From assembly GCA_947168855.1 (NCBI GenBank), contig CAMVNO010000002.1:232752-296751 (forward strand): 64,000 nt of DNA, written 5' to 3'. Under the pieces are notes generated by a model. That model ran no database searches. It saw only the letters and a list, made by a program, of their open reading frames with translations, and was not told where the DNA came from. Position numbers and translations under genes: made by a program. Source of the DNA: an uncultured Clostridia bacterium. Its GTDB lineage: Bacteria; Bacillota; Clostridia; Christensenellales; CAG-138. Positions 9,602 through 21,700 of this stretch are shown in pieces (within the stretch, counting starts at the first letter, position 1; the number at the start of each line of letters is the position of its first letter).

Positions 9602-12136
9602 ATGAAAAAGACCCAATTTACAGATGCGATCCGGAATATCCGAAAACGATGGGTGTCGTTCCTGTCGGTCATCGTCATTGCGCTTTTGGGCACGTCGATT
9701 TTTCTCAGCATGGGGTTTGCAAGCAAGGCAATCGCGCTAAACGGAACGCAGATATACGACGCAATGCGCTTCCGCAACGCGGAGCTGATCTCAACGCTGT
9801 TGGTTTCGGAGGACGATCTTGCTGCTTTGCGAAAACTGGACGGTGTGGCGTGTGCGGAACCGGTATGGCAGGCAGGCGTGAGGGTTTATCGGAATGATCT
9901 GAAGGAGAATGCGTATCTGATTACGGTCACCGAACAGGTGAATGTCCCGCAGGTGCTGGAGGGACGCCTGCCCGAAGCCGTGGACGAATGCGCGATCGAG
10001 CGCAGTTTCGCCGACAGAATGCAGATCCGGATCGGCGACCGGATCGACGATATCGAAATGACGGACGACGCCGGTCAGTATGTCATGCAGACCGAGTTTA
10101 CGGTGACCGGCATTGTAATGCATCCGGATCATATCAGCAGCACGCTTCGGGAGACGGGCTACATCATCGTGCGAAAGGACGCGTTTGATCTCGAAACGCT
10201 GAGAGGCGCATGTATGAAGGCGGAGATCCTGCTGGCGGATCAAAGCGGCGGGGACCGCTTTTCCGATGCGCACGGCAAAGCGGTCTCCTCGCTGGTCGCG
10301 GGGATCGAAGCGCTTGAACCGGAGCGCGCGCCTTTGACGACCGCGCTTGTGAAACAGGCGGCGCATGATCAGATCGGCGCCCTGGAGCGGTCGTGGCAGG
10401 AGGAACTGGAACGGGTGCTGCGGGAAACGCCGGACGATACCGAAGCGATCAAGACCTGTGAACAGTATCTGAAAAACTACGCGGCCTATCACAACGACAT
10501 CGACAATATGGCGCCGTGCCGCTGGCTCGTACTCGGCGAGCGCGGCAACGCGGGCTTTGTGCAGGTTTCGACGTGCAGGGACACGCTTCGCACGCTGCGG
10601 ATGAACTTCGGACTGATGTTCATCGCGATCAGCACGCTGACCATTCTCGCAACGGTCGGCAAGATGGTCAAAGAGCAGCGTTCCATGGTCGGCACGGCAA
10701 AGGCGCTTGGGTTTTATAACCGGGAAATCCTGCAAAAATATCTTTTGTTCGGCGTGTCCGCCGTATGCCTCGGCGTCGTGGGGGGATGCCTTGTCGGACG
10801 CTTCTTTATGGAAGCGATCGAGCTGGAAAACTACAACAATACCTTTACCGTGGATCTGTCCGCACCGTTGTTTGACTGGGGTTCCGCGCTGATCGTGCTT
10901 CTTGCCGGGATCGTTCTTGCCGCCGGCGTCGTCTGGATCGCCTGTCGGTCTTTGATGAAGGAATCCGCAAACGCGTTGATGCAGTCGGCGGTCCCGAGAG
11001 GCAGGCTCAAGGCGTCAAAGGACAAGAAGCATATCCTCGGTCTCTATTCCCGCCTGATCCTCCGCAATATCCGGATCGACCGCAATCGCGTGATCATCAC
11101 GATCGTCAGCGTGCTCGGCTGCTGCGCGATGATCGGTATCGGTTTTACGCTGAAAAACGCCGTGATGAACGCACCGCGAAAGGAAAGCGTCGAGATCATC
11201 GCTTACGACGTAACGCTGACGTGCAATGATTTGTCCGCGGACGATTTTCAGACGATTCTGGACGAGGCCGGAACGGAGAGCATTCGGCTTTACAGCACGA
11301 CCGCGTTGGTTCAGACCGACGATATGGACATTGTAAAGCTGATGTGCGGCGACATTGCCGGGATCGGATCGATGCATCGGCTGCTCGACTGGGAAACCGG
11401 TAAACCGCTGGATCCGACAGACGACGGCGTCTATCTCTATCAGCGTCTGGCGGAAAAAGCCGGTCTTCATGAAGGCTCCGAATTGAAGCTGACGTCCGGA
11501 CTGAATGAAACCGCGACCGTCAAGGTCGCAGGCGTGTTCAAAAACTACCTGAGTATGCCGGTTGTGATGAGCAAAGCGTACTATGAATCGCTGTTTGCCA
11601 AAAAGTACGCGCCCAACACGTTCCTCATCCGCCTGAACGGCGCGGATCCGGACGCGCTGTTTTCCCGGGTGAAGGATGAATACGGCTTTTTGAGCTGGAC
11701 AACGTCAGACGGCGAGCGAGCAGCGTTTGAGCGTTCGATGGGCGCGATCGGCTCCGTAGACGCGCTGCTGATCGCGATCGCGGCGATCATGGCGGGCGTT
11801 GTGCAGCTGAATCTGACCAGCACCTATATCCTGCAAAAGAAGCGCGAGCTTACGCTCATGCGCATCAACGGTTTTACGGTCAGGGAATGCATCGGCTATC
11901 TGCTGCGCGAGACGGTGTTTACCACCGTGATCGGCATCCTGTCCGGCGTCGCCGCAGGCATTTGGATCGGGTACTGGATCATTCGTTCGGTCGAGCTGCC
12001 CTATGCGCAGTTCGACCGCAGCGTCTGCGTTCCGGCATGGATCTATGCCGCCGGAATCACCGTTCTGTTCACCGTTGTCATCCATGCAATCGCTTTACGA
12101 AAGGTCGGAAAACTGAAGCTGACGGACATTGCTTAG
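9602..12136 (+). CDS. ABC transporter permease, FtsX-like, large
   Basis: An 844-residue membrane protein starting 6 bp after the GAF-ABC ATPase stop. An N-terminal TM (about 17-38) is followed by a large extracytoplasmic domain (about 40-335). Next come a three-TM FtsX core (about 340-455), a second TM and extracytoplasmic domain (about 490-720), and a C-terminal FtsX core whose motif TLMRINGFTVRECIGYLLRETV recurs in its neighbour. The duplicated layout is typical of Gram-positive YknZ/MacB-like lipoprotein or envelope-complex exporters. It shares clear sequence and architecture with the next gene and presumably forms a heterodimer with it. Confidence 0.9.
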   Translation: MKKTQFTDAIRNIRKRWVSFLSVIVIALLGTSIFLSMGFASKAIALNGTQIYDAMRFRNAELISTLLVSEDDLAALRKLDGVACAEPVWQAGVRVYRNDLKENAYLITVTEQVNVPQVLEGRLPEAVDECAIERSFADRMQIRIGDRIDDIEMTDDAGQYVMQTEFTVTGIVMHPDHISSTLRETGYIIVRKDAFDLETLRGACMKAEILLADQSGGDRFSDAHGKAVSSLVAGIEALEPERAPLTTALVKQAAHDQIGALERSWQEELERVLRETPDDTEAIKTCEQYLKNYAAYHNDIDNMAPCRWLVLGERGNAGFVQVSTCRDTLRTLRMNFGLMFIAISTLTILATVGKMVKEQRSMVGTAKALGFYNREILQKYLLFGVSAVCLGVVGGCLVGRFFMEAIELENYNNTFTVDLSAPLFDWGSALIVLLAGIVLAAGVVWIACRSLMKESANALMQSAVPRGRLKASKDKKHILGLYSRLILRNIRIDRNRVIITIVSVLGCCAMIGIGFTLKNAVMNAPRKESVEIIAYDVTLTCNDLSADDFQTILDEAGTESIRLYSTTALVQTDDMDIVKLMCGDIAGIGSMHRLLDWETGKPLDPTDDGVYLYQRLAEKAGLHEGSELKLTSGLNETATVKVAGVFKNYLSMPVVMSKAYYESLFAKKYAPNTFLIRLNGADPDALFSRVKDEYGFLSWTTSDGERAAFERSMGAIGSVDALLIAIAAIMAGVVQLNLTSTYILQKKRELTLMRINGFTVRECIGYLLRETVFTTVIGILSGVAAGIWIGYWIIRSVELPYAQFDRSVCVPAWIYAAGITVLFTVVIHAIALRKVGKLKLTDIA

Positions 12137-12169
12137 TCAAGGCCGAGGCGCGTGCGGAGAGAAAGGAAA

Positions 12170-15100
12170 ATGAAGCGAACACAGATCAAAGACGCTTTGC
12201 GGAACATCCGAAAACTGCAGATCTCGTTCTGGTCGATCGTCGTGATCGCCGCGCTCGGCGTGACGATCTTTCTCGGCGTCGACTATGCCGCGGCCGCGCT
12301 CCGGAAAAACGCGACAGCGTATTATCGGGATACAAGCTTCCGCGACGTCGAGATCGTTTCCACCATGCTGCTTTCCGGAGAGGATATGGAAGTGATTCGG
12401 AGCACGGAGGGCGTGACGGACGTTGAGGGCGTCTATATGACCGCCGCCAAGGCGGTGTCAAACGACACCCGCATGGACGCGTATGTGATCTCCGTGACGG
12501 AGCGGATCAACATCCCGTCCGTATACGAGGGACGTCTGCCGGAAAACGTCGGCGAATGCGCCATTGAGCGGCGGCTGATGGATCAGATGGGATGGAAGGT
12601 CGGCGATACGATCGCGGTCACGAGCGCTGACGGCAAGACGCCGCAGTATCTCAAAGCCGATTCGTTCGTTATCTGCGGCGCGATCCTGCATCCGGACCAT
12701 GCCTGCAACAGCATCACGGAAACGCTTTATATCGTCGTGACGCCCGAGGCGTTCGATGCGGAAGCGCTGGACGGCTGTTTTATGAAGGCGGAGATCATGG
12801 CGGACCGCCCGATCGATATAAACCGCTACGAGGCCGAATACCGGACGGCGGCGCTTACCGTGCGTGAACGGATGGAAGCGGCTGCCGAGACGCGTGCGCC
12901 GCTCCGCGAGGAGTCGGTAACGGCGCAGATCGAAGAGAACCGACAAAAGCTTGACGACGCCGAAGCAAAGCTCGAGAACGGACGCAAAGAGCTCGACGAC
13001 GGCCGGAAACGGCTTGCGGAGGGCGAACGGGAATACGAGGAAGGCAAACAAAAGCTCGAGGATGCGCGAGAACAGCTGGATGAAGCCAAGCAGCAGCTCG
13101 CGGACGCCGAGCAGAAGCTGAAGGACGGACGCGCGGAACTGGACGCCGCAAAGGCGGAGCTCAAAGCGGGCAAGGCACAGCTTGATGCGGCGAAAAAGAA
13201 ACTCGATTCGGCAAAACGCCAGCTCATTTCCGGCTGGAACACGATCGAGGACGCCAAGACGAAGATCCGAAACAAGCTGCACGCCGGGCTCGACGACATC
13301 ATCGGCGAGGATTCCTCTCAATGGATCCACTGGGCAAAGCCGATGAAGGCGAACCCGGACAACACGGGCGTTTCCGCGAGCGATTTTCAGATTACGGACA
13401 ATTATAAAATCAATTTAGGCGTGTCGCTGTCCGACAAGATCAACCGGCTCATGCGAACGGTGAAGATCCCGGACCGCGTGCTGCGCAAAGCATTCGAAAA
13501 GCTCGGCGGCGAGGGCGAATATGATCCGGAGACTGCACGGCAACTGCTGATTGACCGCCTTGCGTCGCTTGCGGGCGAGTATCAGTCGCAGTATGACGCG
13601 CTTGCCGACGGATGCGCCAAGTGGGACAAAGGGCACAAGACCTATCTTTCGGGACTTCGGCAGTATCGCGAAGGGCTTGCAAAGTACGAAGACGCGCTGA
13701 AGCTGTATCAGGAGGGCGAGGCACAGTATGCCGAGGGGCTTGCACAGTATGAGGAAGGACTTCGGCAGTACAACGACGGGGAAGCACAGTACGCGCAGGG
13801 GCTCATCGACCTCGAAAACGGGCGCAGGGAGCTTGACGACGCCCGCGCAAAGCTTGAGGATGCCGAACGGCAATACGCGGACGGACTCAAACAGTACAAC
13901 GAAGGCAGGGAAGCGCTCCAAACGGCGCAGAAGCGCATTGAAGCGCTCGGTCCGTGCAAGTGGATCGTGACCGACGGTTTCGGAAACGTCGGCTTTGTGC
14001 AGCTCGGGACCGCTGCAAATAATCTGAAGAGCATGGAGATGACCTTTGCGCTCCTGTTCGTTCTGGTCGGCGCGCTCGTCATCTACGCAACCGTCAGCAA
14101 GATGGTCGACGAACAGCGCAGACAGATCGGGACGACAAAAGCGCTCGGCTTTTTCAACCGTGAGATCTTCGCAAAATACCTGCTGTTCGGGATCTCGGCG
14201 ACACTGCTCGGCTGTGTACTGGGTCTGCTGATCGCGCGATTCGGGATCCAGAGCTTCATCACGAACGGCTATAATCTCTATTTTGATTACAGTCTTAAGA
14301 AGCCCGCAATGGTTGCGCTTCCGACGGTGATCGTGTTCTTCGCAGGCGTTTTGTTGGCGTTCTTCTCCATCTGGTTTGCGTGCGTGAAGCTGCTGCGCAC
14401 ACCGGCGATCAGGCTGATGCAGCAGGCGGTTCCGAAGGGCCGGAACAAGGCGGCGTCCGGCAGAAAATCCGCGTTGTCGCTCTATTCGCGTCTGATCCTT
14501 TTGAATATCCGGACGGATTTCCGCCGCGTGCTCGTCACGGTCGTCAGCGTCGCAGGGTGCTGCGCGCTGGTCGTCATCGGCATCACGCTCCGAAACGCGG
14601 TCAGCAATTCGCTGGAGCTGCAGCTCCATGAGGTCATCCGTTACGACGGCACGGTGTCGATCGATCCCGAAACGAACGCCGATGCGCCGGACGCTGTCGC
14701 GCGGATCCTTAAGGACGCGGGCGCAAAGGGATGTCCCGTTCTCAAAAAGAACGTCACCGTACACATCAAGGACCTCGACATGCTGGAGCTGTACGTCGGA
14801 GACCTTGCGGAGATCGGCGAAATGAACCTGCTTGCCGACGCCGAAACCGGCGATCCGATCCCGCCGATCGATGAAGGCATTCTGATTCCGAGACGGTTTT
14901 CCGAAATCTATGACGTCAAGGTCGGCGATCCGATCGAGATCTCTTTGAACGGCACGGAGACGGTGCAAACAACCGTCGCAGGCATCTTCAACACTTATAT
15001 CGGCAGAGAGACGTATATGAGCGACAACTGCTTCCGGAATCTGTTCGGACGCGATCCGGAAACGAACGCGTTCCTCGTTCGCCTTGACGGCACAGAGCTC

Positions 15101-15586
15101 GATCCTTTGCTTGAAAAGCTCGGTACGGTCGAGGGGTATGAGAGCTACGAACGCTCCGATTCCTTCAAATCGCTGTTTGAAACGGCAACCGGCGTCATGA
15201 ACATGGTCGTGCTGCTGTTTATCTTCATGGCGGCGGTCATGGCGGGCGTCGTGCTGATGAACCTCACCAATATCTATATCATGCAGAAGCTGCCGGAGCT
15301 GACGATCATGCGCATCAACGGCTTCACGGTCCGGGAGGTCGTCGGCTACGTTCTGCGCGAAACGGTCGTCACGACCGCGGCGGGCATTCTGCTCGGCATC
15401 GGGCTCGGTACGGGCATCGGCTATAAGATCGTGTGCTCGCTGGAGCAGAGCTTCGTGCAGTTCGATCGCCATCCGTCGATCGTCGCATGGATCGTCGGCG
15501 CATTGATGACGATCGTATTCACGGTCATCGTCAACGCGATCGCGCTGAAGAAGGTCAGAACGCTGAAACTGACGGACGTCGCCTGA
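12170..15586 (+). CDS. ABC transporter permease, FtsX-like, with long coiled-coil insert
   Basis: 1,138 residues from the ATG at 12170, preceded by GAGAGAAAGGA. It is homologous to the preceding permease along its ends (KKTQF versus KRTQI start; RINGFTVREVVGYVLRETVVT near the C-terminus). The extracytoplasmic region carries two inserts the neighbour lacks. One is a heptad-like coiled coil at about 255-355 (units such as KLDDAEAKLENGRKELDDG). The other, at about 490-585, is built of short QYxEGLxxYxxG repeats. Long extracytoplasmic coiled coils in this family usually span the cell wall or dock a hydrolase or receptor. The giant secreted protein downstream may be a substrate or partner, which is inference from position only. 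Confidence 0.9.
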   Translation: MKRTQIKDALRNIRKLQISFWSIVVIAALGVTIFLGVDYAAAALRKNATAYYRDTSFRDVEIVSTMLLSGEDMEVIRSTEGVTDVEGVYMTAAKAVSNDTRMDAYVISVTERINIPSVYEGRLPENVGECAIERRLMDQMGWKVGDTIAVTSADGKTPQYLKADSFVICGAILHPDHACNSITETLYIVVTPEAFDAEALDGCFMKAEIMADRPIDINRYEAEYRTAALTVRERMEAAAETRAPLREESVTAQIEENRQKLDDAEAKLENGRKELDDGRKRLAEGEREYEEGKQKLEDAREQLDEAKQQLADAEQKLKDGRAELDAAKAELKAGKAQLDAAKKKLDSAKRQLISGWNTIEDAKTKIRNKLHAGLDDIIGEDSSQWIHWAKPMKANPDNTGVSASDFQITDNYKINLGVSLSDKINRLMRTVKIPDRVLRKAFEKLGGEGEYDPETARQLLIDRLASLAGEYQSQYDALADGCAKWDKGHKTYLSGLRQYREGLAKYEDALKLYQEGEAQYAEGLAQYEEGLRQYNDGEAQYAQGLIDLENGRRELDDARAKLEDAERQYADGLKQYNEGREALQTAQKRIEALGPCKWIVTDGFGNVGFVQLGTAANNLKSMEMTFALLFVLVGALVIYATVSKMVDEQRRQIGTTKALGFFNREIFAKYLLFGISATLLGCVLGLLIARFGIQSFITNGYNLYFDYSLKKPAMVALPTVIVFFAGVLLAFFSIWFACVKLLRTPAIRLMQQAVPKGRNKAASGRKSALSLYSRLILLNIRTDFRRVLVTVVSVAGCCALVVIGITLRNAVSNSLELQLHEVIRYDGTVSIDPETNADAPDAVARILKDAGAKGCPVLKKNVTVHIKDLDMLELYVGDLAEIGEMNLLADAETGDPIPPIDEGILIPRRFSEIYDVKVGDPIEISLNGTETVQTTVAGIFNTYIGRETYMSDNCFRNLFGRDPETNAFLVRLDGTELDPLLEKLGTVEGYESYERSDSFKSLFETATGVMNMVVLLFIFMAAVMAGVVLMNLTNIYIMQKLPELTIMRINGFTVREVVGYVLRETVVTTAAGILLGIGLGTGIGYKIVCSLEQSFVQFDRHPSIVAWIVGALMTIVFTVIVNAIALKKVRTLKLTDVA

Positions 15587-15728
15587 CCGGATGTCACGGC
15601 GTTCGCAGAGGAAACAAATGTGCGTTGACACAAACGGAAATGATTGTTAACTTGCTGCAGCAATACGCATGCTTTCTTTCCCGAAAAAGCATGCAGGTCG
15701 GATCCCAGACGCAGGAGGAGGAACGGAA

Positions 15729-18700
15729 ATGAAACGAAAACTGACGGCGTGGCTGCTTATTTTGTGCATGGCGATCGGGCTGCTGCCGGTTACGGCTGCG
15801 GCGGATACCGACGCATATATCGGCAAGGTTTCGATGCTCAACGGGGGCACCAAGTATTATACGTCCGTCTCCGAGCTTGCGAATTATGTGAAGGATCTTT
15901 CCGACCGTTCCTTTACCATCGACATGCTTGCGGACTGGGACAACGCGCGGCTGTGCATCCCGAGCAAGGCATGGGCGACGCTGAACATGCACGGTCATCT
16001 TTACAACCGCGGATTGAGGGAAGCCGAAAGCGACGGCGAGGTCATCTGGGTCGGGTCCGACGCAAAGCTGACGATCAACGGGTACAGCACGAGCGACGAG
16101 CGAAACGTCGAGCATACGGTCGGCGTATATCACGACTGGAGACGCGAAGGCAGAGCGGATCTGAATAAAACCTTCCGGGGCGGCGTGATCGCGGGCGGAT
16201 ACAGCACCAACGGCGGCGGCGGGATCGACGTGAAGAGCAACTGCGAGCTGACGCTGAACGACGTCACAATCGCGGGCTGCCGGTCCGAGCAGAGCGGAGG
16301 CACCGACGGCTACGGCGGCGGCATCTGGGTGCACGGCGGTATCAATGAAGCGGGCACGGTGATCATGAACCTTACGACGATCACCGGCTGCTACGCATAC
16401 AATTCCGGCGGCGGTCTGTATCAGTCGAACCACAACAAATTCTATATGGAGATGAACCAGTCGCACATCGACGGCAATTACTGCTACAGCAACGGCGGCG
16501 GCGTCTATTTGGGCGGCGCGTCCATCACGCTGAAGGGCGACAGGGGCTCCTACATTTCGTCCAACCGCACGGGCGGCGGCAAGAACCAGAACGGCGGCGG
16601 GATTTACGTCAACAACGACGAGGTATCCGTGAGCGGATTGATCATCGCGGACAATCTTGCGTATAACGGCGGCGGCGTCTTCTGCGACGACAAAAAGATC
16701 ACGCTTTCGGACTGCGACATCCGGGACAACTATGCGTTCCACTGCGGCGGGGGCGTCTATATCCGCAACAACAGCGACGCGATCGACAGCTGCAGCATCG
16801 GCGACAACGAGTCCCGCAATGAAGGCGGCGGCGTGTACGTGGAATCCGGCGTCAAAAAGGGCTTTGCGGTGACCGGCAGCACGCAGATCGCGGGGAACCG
16901 ATCCGGCAATCTGTATCTGGAAAACGGCGCGCGCGTAAATTTCGTGCTGACCAAGGGCGCTTACGTCTGCCTGCAATACCGGGATATGCCGAGCTCCTAT
17001 CAGATGGTCACGGAGGGCGAGGCCGGCGATACGGTCAAAACGACGGACTGCATCCGCTTCCTTGAAAGCGATGTAAGCGGGTATCACTTTACGTTCAATC
17101 CGGCGCCGGACCAGCGCAAGATCTATCTTGTGAAGGACGGTTATTCCGACAGTACGGTCGGCGCGTCCTATACGCCGCTGACGCCGATTGAGATCAGCGC
17201 GGAGGAAGCGACCGCCGCGGCAAAGATGCCGGTTCCGAACTATACGGTCGAAGGGGAATCCGGCAGAGCATATGATCTCTATCGCGGATACTACCGGTAT
17301 CAGTCCATCGAAGATCCGACTGCGAACAATACAGCCGTGTTCTATTATTCCGACGGGTATTTCGACGCGTCGCCGGCGAAATACAACGCGCATCTTGCCA
17401 CCATGTCGACGGCGATGGCGCAGGCGGGCATGTATCTGCAGAACATGGACTATCCGTACAAGCATGCGGCGATCCGTCAGCTCATGACGGACATCGGCGT
17501 ACCGGAGGAGAACGTATACGTCAACGCATACAATCTGCAGAAGCCCGGCACGGACACGATCGGCGTTGCGATCGGATCCAAGAAGCTCAGGGACCGCGCG
17601 GGCGATGAAACCGGCTGTATTTTAATTCCGGTCGTCGTTCGCGGCGGCGGGTACGAAGCCGAATGGGCAAGCAATATGACGCTCGGCTCCGGCGCGGAGC
17701 GCGACGGCGAGGCGCAGGGCTTTTCCGAGGCAGCCGATCAGGTGAAAGAGGAGATCGAAACCTATCTTGACCGGTACGACCTGCGCGGCGCGCTGAACGA
17801 GGGCAGGATCAAATTCTGGGTCATGGGCTTTTCCCGCGCGGGCGCGACCGCGAACATCACGTCGAAGCGGCTTGTGGAGGATTACTGCTGCGGAGGGTAT
17901 CAGGACCTTTATAACAATCAGGTCGTTGCATACTGCATCGAAGCGCCGCAGGGCGGCACGGACAAGGCGGAGAAGCTTCCGTCCCTGTCCGAACAATACG
18001 ACTGTATCCACAACGTCATCAACTTTGCGGATATCGTGCCGCTGGTGGGACCGTCGGAAATGGGCTTCAAGCGATACGGCGTCGACCATTTCGTTCCCGG
18101 CACCGAGATCGGACGTATCCGATATACCGTCACGACGCCGGAACGCGCCGGCAGCTACAGCGGCGTAACGACCGTGACGGCGCAGCATGACAACGATCCG
18201 ATCGAAACCAAAACGAGCGATTACGAAGCCCTGCGCGAACAGATGCTCCCGCAGCTCAGGTCGATGGATTCCGACATCGTGTTCGACGATTATTTCCATC
18301 TGACGGAGATGAACTTTATCTCGGATCCGATGTTCGAGGAGGCGGGCTCTTACGAACCGAACGAGGAATGGTTCATCCGTTCCTTCCTGTCGGTTTTCCA
18401 GAGCGCAAGCCTTACGTCCAGAGACAAGTGGGCAGTCGAAAAAGTTGAGATCAACGGCACAACCTACAACACCATGCAGCAGGCGCTCCGGGAGACCTGC
18501 GCTCTCGTTTTCGGCATGGACGAATCGCGCATGCAGCAGTTCATCAACAAAGCGACGCGGATGGCGAGCACGATCTCGTATGTTCCGTTGAAATCGTATG
18601 AATACGGCATGATCGAGATCTGGGACGACGTGATCGGCGATTGGCATACGCTGTCCGGCGCAACGAAACAGTCCTATATCAGCTTCATCTGGGATCGATT

Positions 18701-21700
18701 GAGAGCGACAGGGGCGTTCCAATACCTCGACGAGGACGACGTCCGCAAGCTGCGCAATAACTTCCCGACGCTACTGGAACGGATTCTGAACTATACGGAC
18801 TGGGATTATGCGCACACGCACGTTTCCTGCTCGGATTATTCCAACATGATCTGGACCGGTACGTTTGCGGCGAATGCGGGGAAGATTCTGTCAAACCATT
18901 ATCCGGAGGTGGATATCGCGTGGCAGCGCGCCGCGGACAGCTTCTATAACGGCGAAGTGTTCGACGAGCGCAACAGGGAATACAAGATCTCGCTGCCCGA
19001 TCATATCGACGCTCCCGGCGCGTTCTATACGGTTACCGACGAGCAGGGTACACATCTGGAACAGATCAACACCTCCGCCGTTGTGGATCTCGAGGGTGAG
19101 CAGCGTCTGATCCTCGACGTGCCGGAGCTCAACGGCGAAGCGATCTATTATTCCCTGAACGGCGGCGATTGGGAGCTCTTCCGCGGTTGGATCGATCTCC
19201 CGCTCAACGAAGGCGAAGCGTTCACAAGCTACTATATCCGGACCTACGCAAGATGGTATGACCGCAACAGTCAGACGACCGTGTACCAGGTCAAGCTGCT
19301 GAGCGGAAAACAGCCGGTCACGGTGATCACGCAGATCGACGGGGAATCGGGCGTCGAGGAAAAGGCCGAGATCGCGCAGTATGCAAGCGGAGAGACCGTT
19401 GCGCTGCATGCCGACGTTCCGTCCGGAACGTTCTTCCTGAAATGGAATATCCAGACGCAGTCGGGCAGATACGTCACCAACAAGCTGATCCCCGATCCCG
19501 AACAGCAAAAGCAGACGGACGTCACGTTTGTGATGCCGGAGGCGGGGAAGGGCGACTTCCCGATAGACTACGAGCTCACCTGTACGGCAAGCTACGGCGA
19601 ACGGATCGGAGAGATCGATATCCGATTGAAGGACAAGGACGGACATGCGGAGGACAATCCGACGGCGGGCGAACCGCTTCCGTATTGGTTCAACGCGGTC
19701 TGGAACGGAACCGGTCATCTGTATGCGGGAGAATGGTATCTCCATACGGAGGACGGCTCGAAGATTCTTTGGGACAGAGATATTCCCGCGTGCAACCATA
19801 CGGTCTATTCTGCGGTCATCACCATTCCGGAGGAACAGACGATGCTGTTCGAGGACGATCTGGTCGTGACATACAATTATTCGTACGGCGCAACGTATAC
19901 GTATTCGCTGGATCCGGCGACGCGCAGCGTGATCTTCGAGATCACCTTCCCGGAAACGGGTTATGAGAGCGACGAGTTCGAGCCGGATCTCAGCAGCGTG
20001 TTCACGCTTACGATCGAGCAATGGAACAAGAACCGCACGGAACCGACCAAAGCGGCGGAGGACAGAGTGATCCGCCTTTTGAAGGGACACTCCATCACGA
20101 TCTATCCGTCTTCGATCGACAACATGGCGTTTGACGGATGGGATTCCTGGACCGAAGCGTTCCAGGGAATGGATATCGAAGTGCAAAGCCCGGGCGACGG
20201 AACGGGGCGGATCATCCTGCACGCCGGAACGAACGCGCCGGATACGGCGTCGCTCACCTGCCGGTATGTGCCGCTTATTTCGCGCGTCGAGATCACGGTC
20301 GGACCGCAGAACGGAGCCGACGACTGGATCCCGACTGCCGCGGAACGCGCGGATCATCAGATCACGCAGGTGATGGTCACCTGCGGCAAGATATACGAGG
20401 TGTGCCCGGTCTATGACGGAGTTTCGTTCTTCCGCCTGATCATGTCGCCGAACGGGATCAGGATCCGCGATGAGAACGGAAACAACATTTTGGTGTACAA
20501 CTACGATACCGTATATACGGCGACGGTCGATTATCTCGGGCACTCCGATCCGATGCGCGTATTGAGATACGATCTGTATGAGCCGGAGGATTTCTTTGTG
20601 AACGGAGATTACCGGCTCACGGAGGATGCGGTGATCCTGATCAACGGACGCAGCGCGGATATCGCCAACGACGCGGGAACCACGGCGACGCTGGCGTTCC
20701 CGAAAACGGAATCCGGTCCGGTGAAGCTGACCGGTTATGAAAGACCGGCGGAGGTGATCGAGGTCCCGCACGGATCGAGCCGCGATGTCGTAAAGTACGA
20801 GTATTTGCCGCAAACACTGCCGATCACGGTCGACAACGGGAGCTTCACCGAAGCATCCGTGATTTGGAACAGCATCGAACCGGATCCGGATCCGTACCCC
20901 GCAACGCTGGACGAGATCGTCTGCACGGCGGAGGGGCATCTGAGCCTGCCGTTCGGCGTCGACAGCAACGGGATCGATACGTCGTTCTCCGTGCGGGTCA
21001 TTGTGAAGGAAGCGGATGCCTGCGTCGCGCCGGCCGCTTCCGTGCCGTCCGGCACATACCCGGCGGCAATCGACGTCATCCTTTCCACCGAAACGGCGGA
21101 CGCCGCTATCTGGTATACGACGAACGGATTGACTCCGGGTCTGACGGAGACGTATGCGTACGAAGAACCCATCCATATCACGCCGGACATGGTCAACGAG
21201 CAGGGCGAATTTGTCATTCGCGCATATGTGTGGAAAAACAAGCTGAACGACAGTCCGGAATCGGTCTTTGTCTATCAATTCACGGACAGGATCGTGCCGC
21301 CGGAGGGCGATACGCTTGCGTATCGCGGCGAACCGCAGATCGGCGTGAAAGCAAGTCCGTTCTACACCCTGATCGCGCCGGACGGCAGCGAAGTTGAGAT
21401 CGACGACGAAGGCAATGCAGCGGCGACGAACGCCGGCGTCTATACGGTCACGGCGCACATCGCGGACGGCTATATCTGGAAGATCGGCGAGACGGAACCG
21501 CAGGCGATGCCGGGCGAACCGGACGAAAGCGGCACGGTACCGGTCGAGTGGGTCACAGAGGATATTACCACGGATGAGGACCAGACGATCACCTTCACGA
21601 TCGAGAAAGCGTCGCTCGAAGACGCGATCGTCACCGCAGAGGATATGGTTTACACGGGCGAACCGCTGACGCCCGAAGTCACGGTCAGCCTCGGCGACGC

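Noticed and set aside
12855..13330. Minus-strand Ser-rich or Arg-rich ORFs opposite the coiled coil
   Set aside because: They mirror the repetitive coiled-coil codons and have no independent signals.
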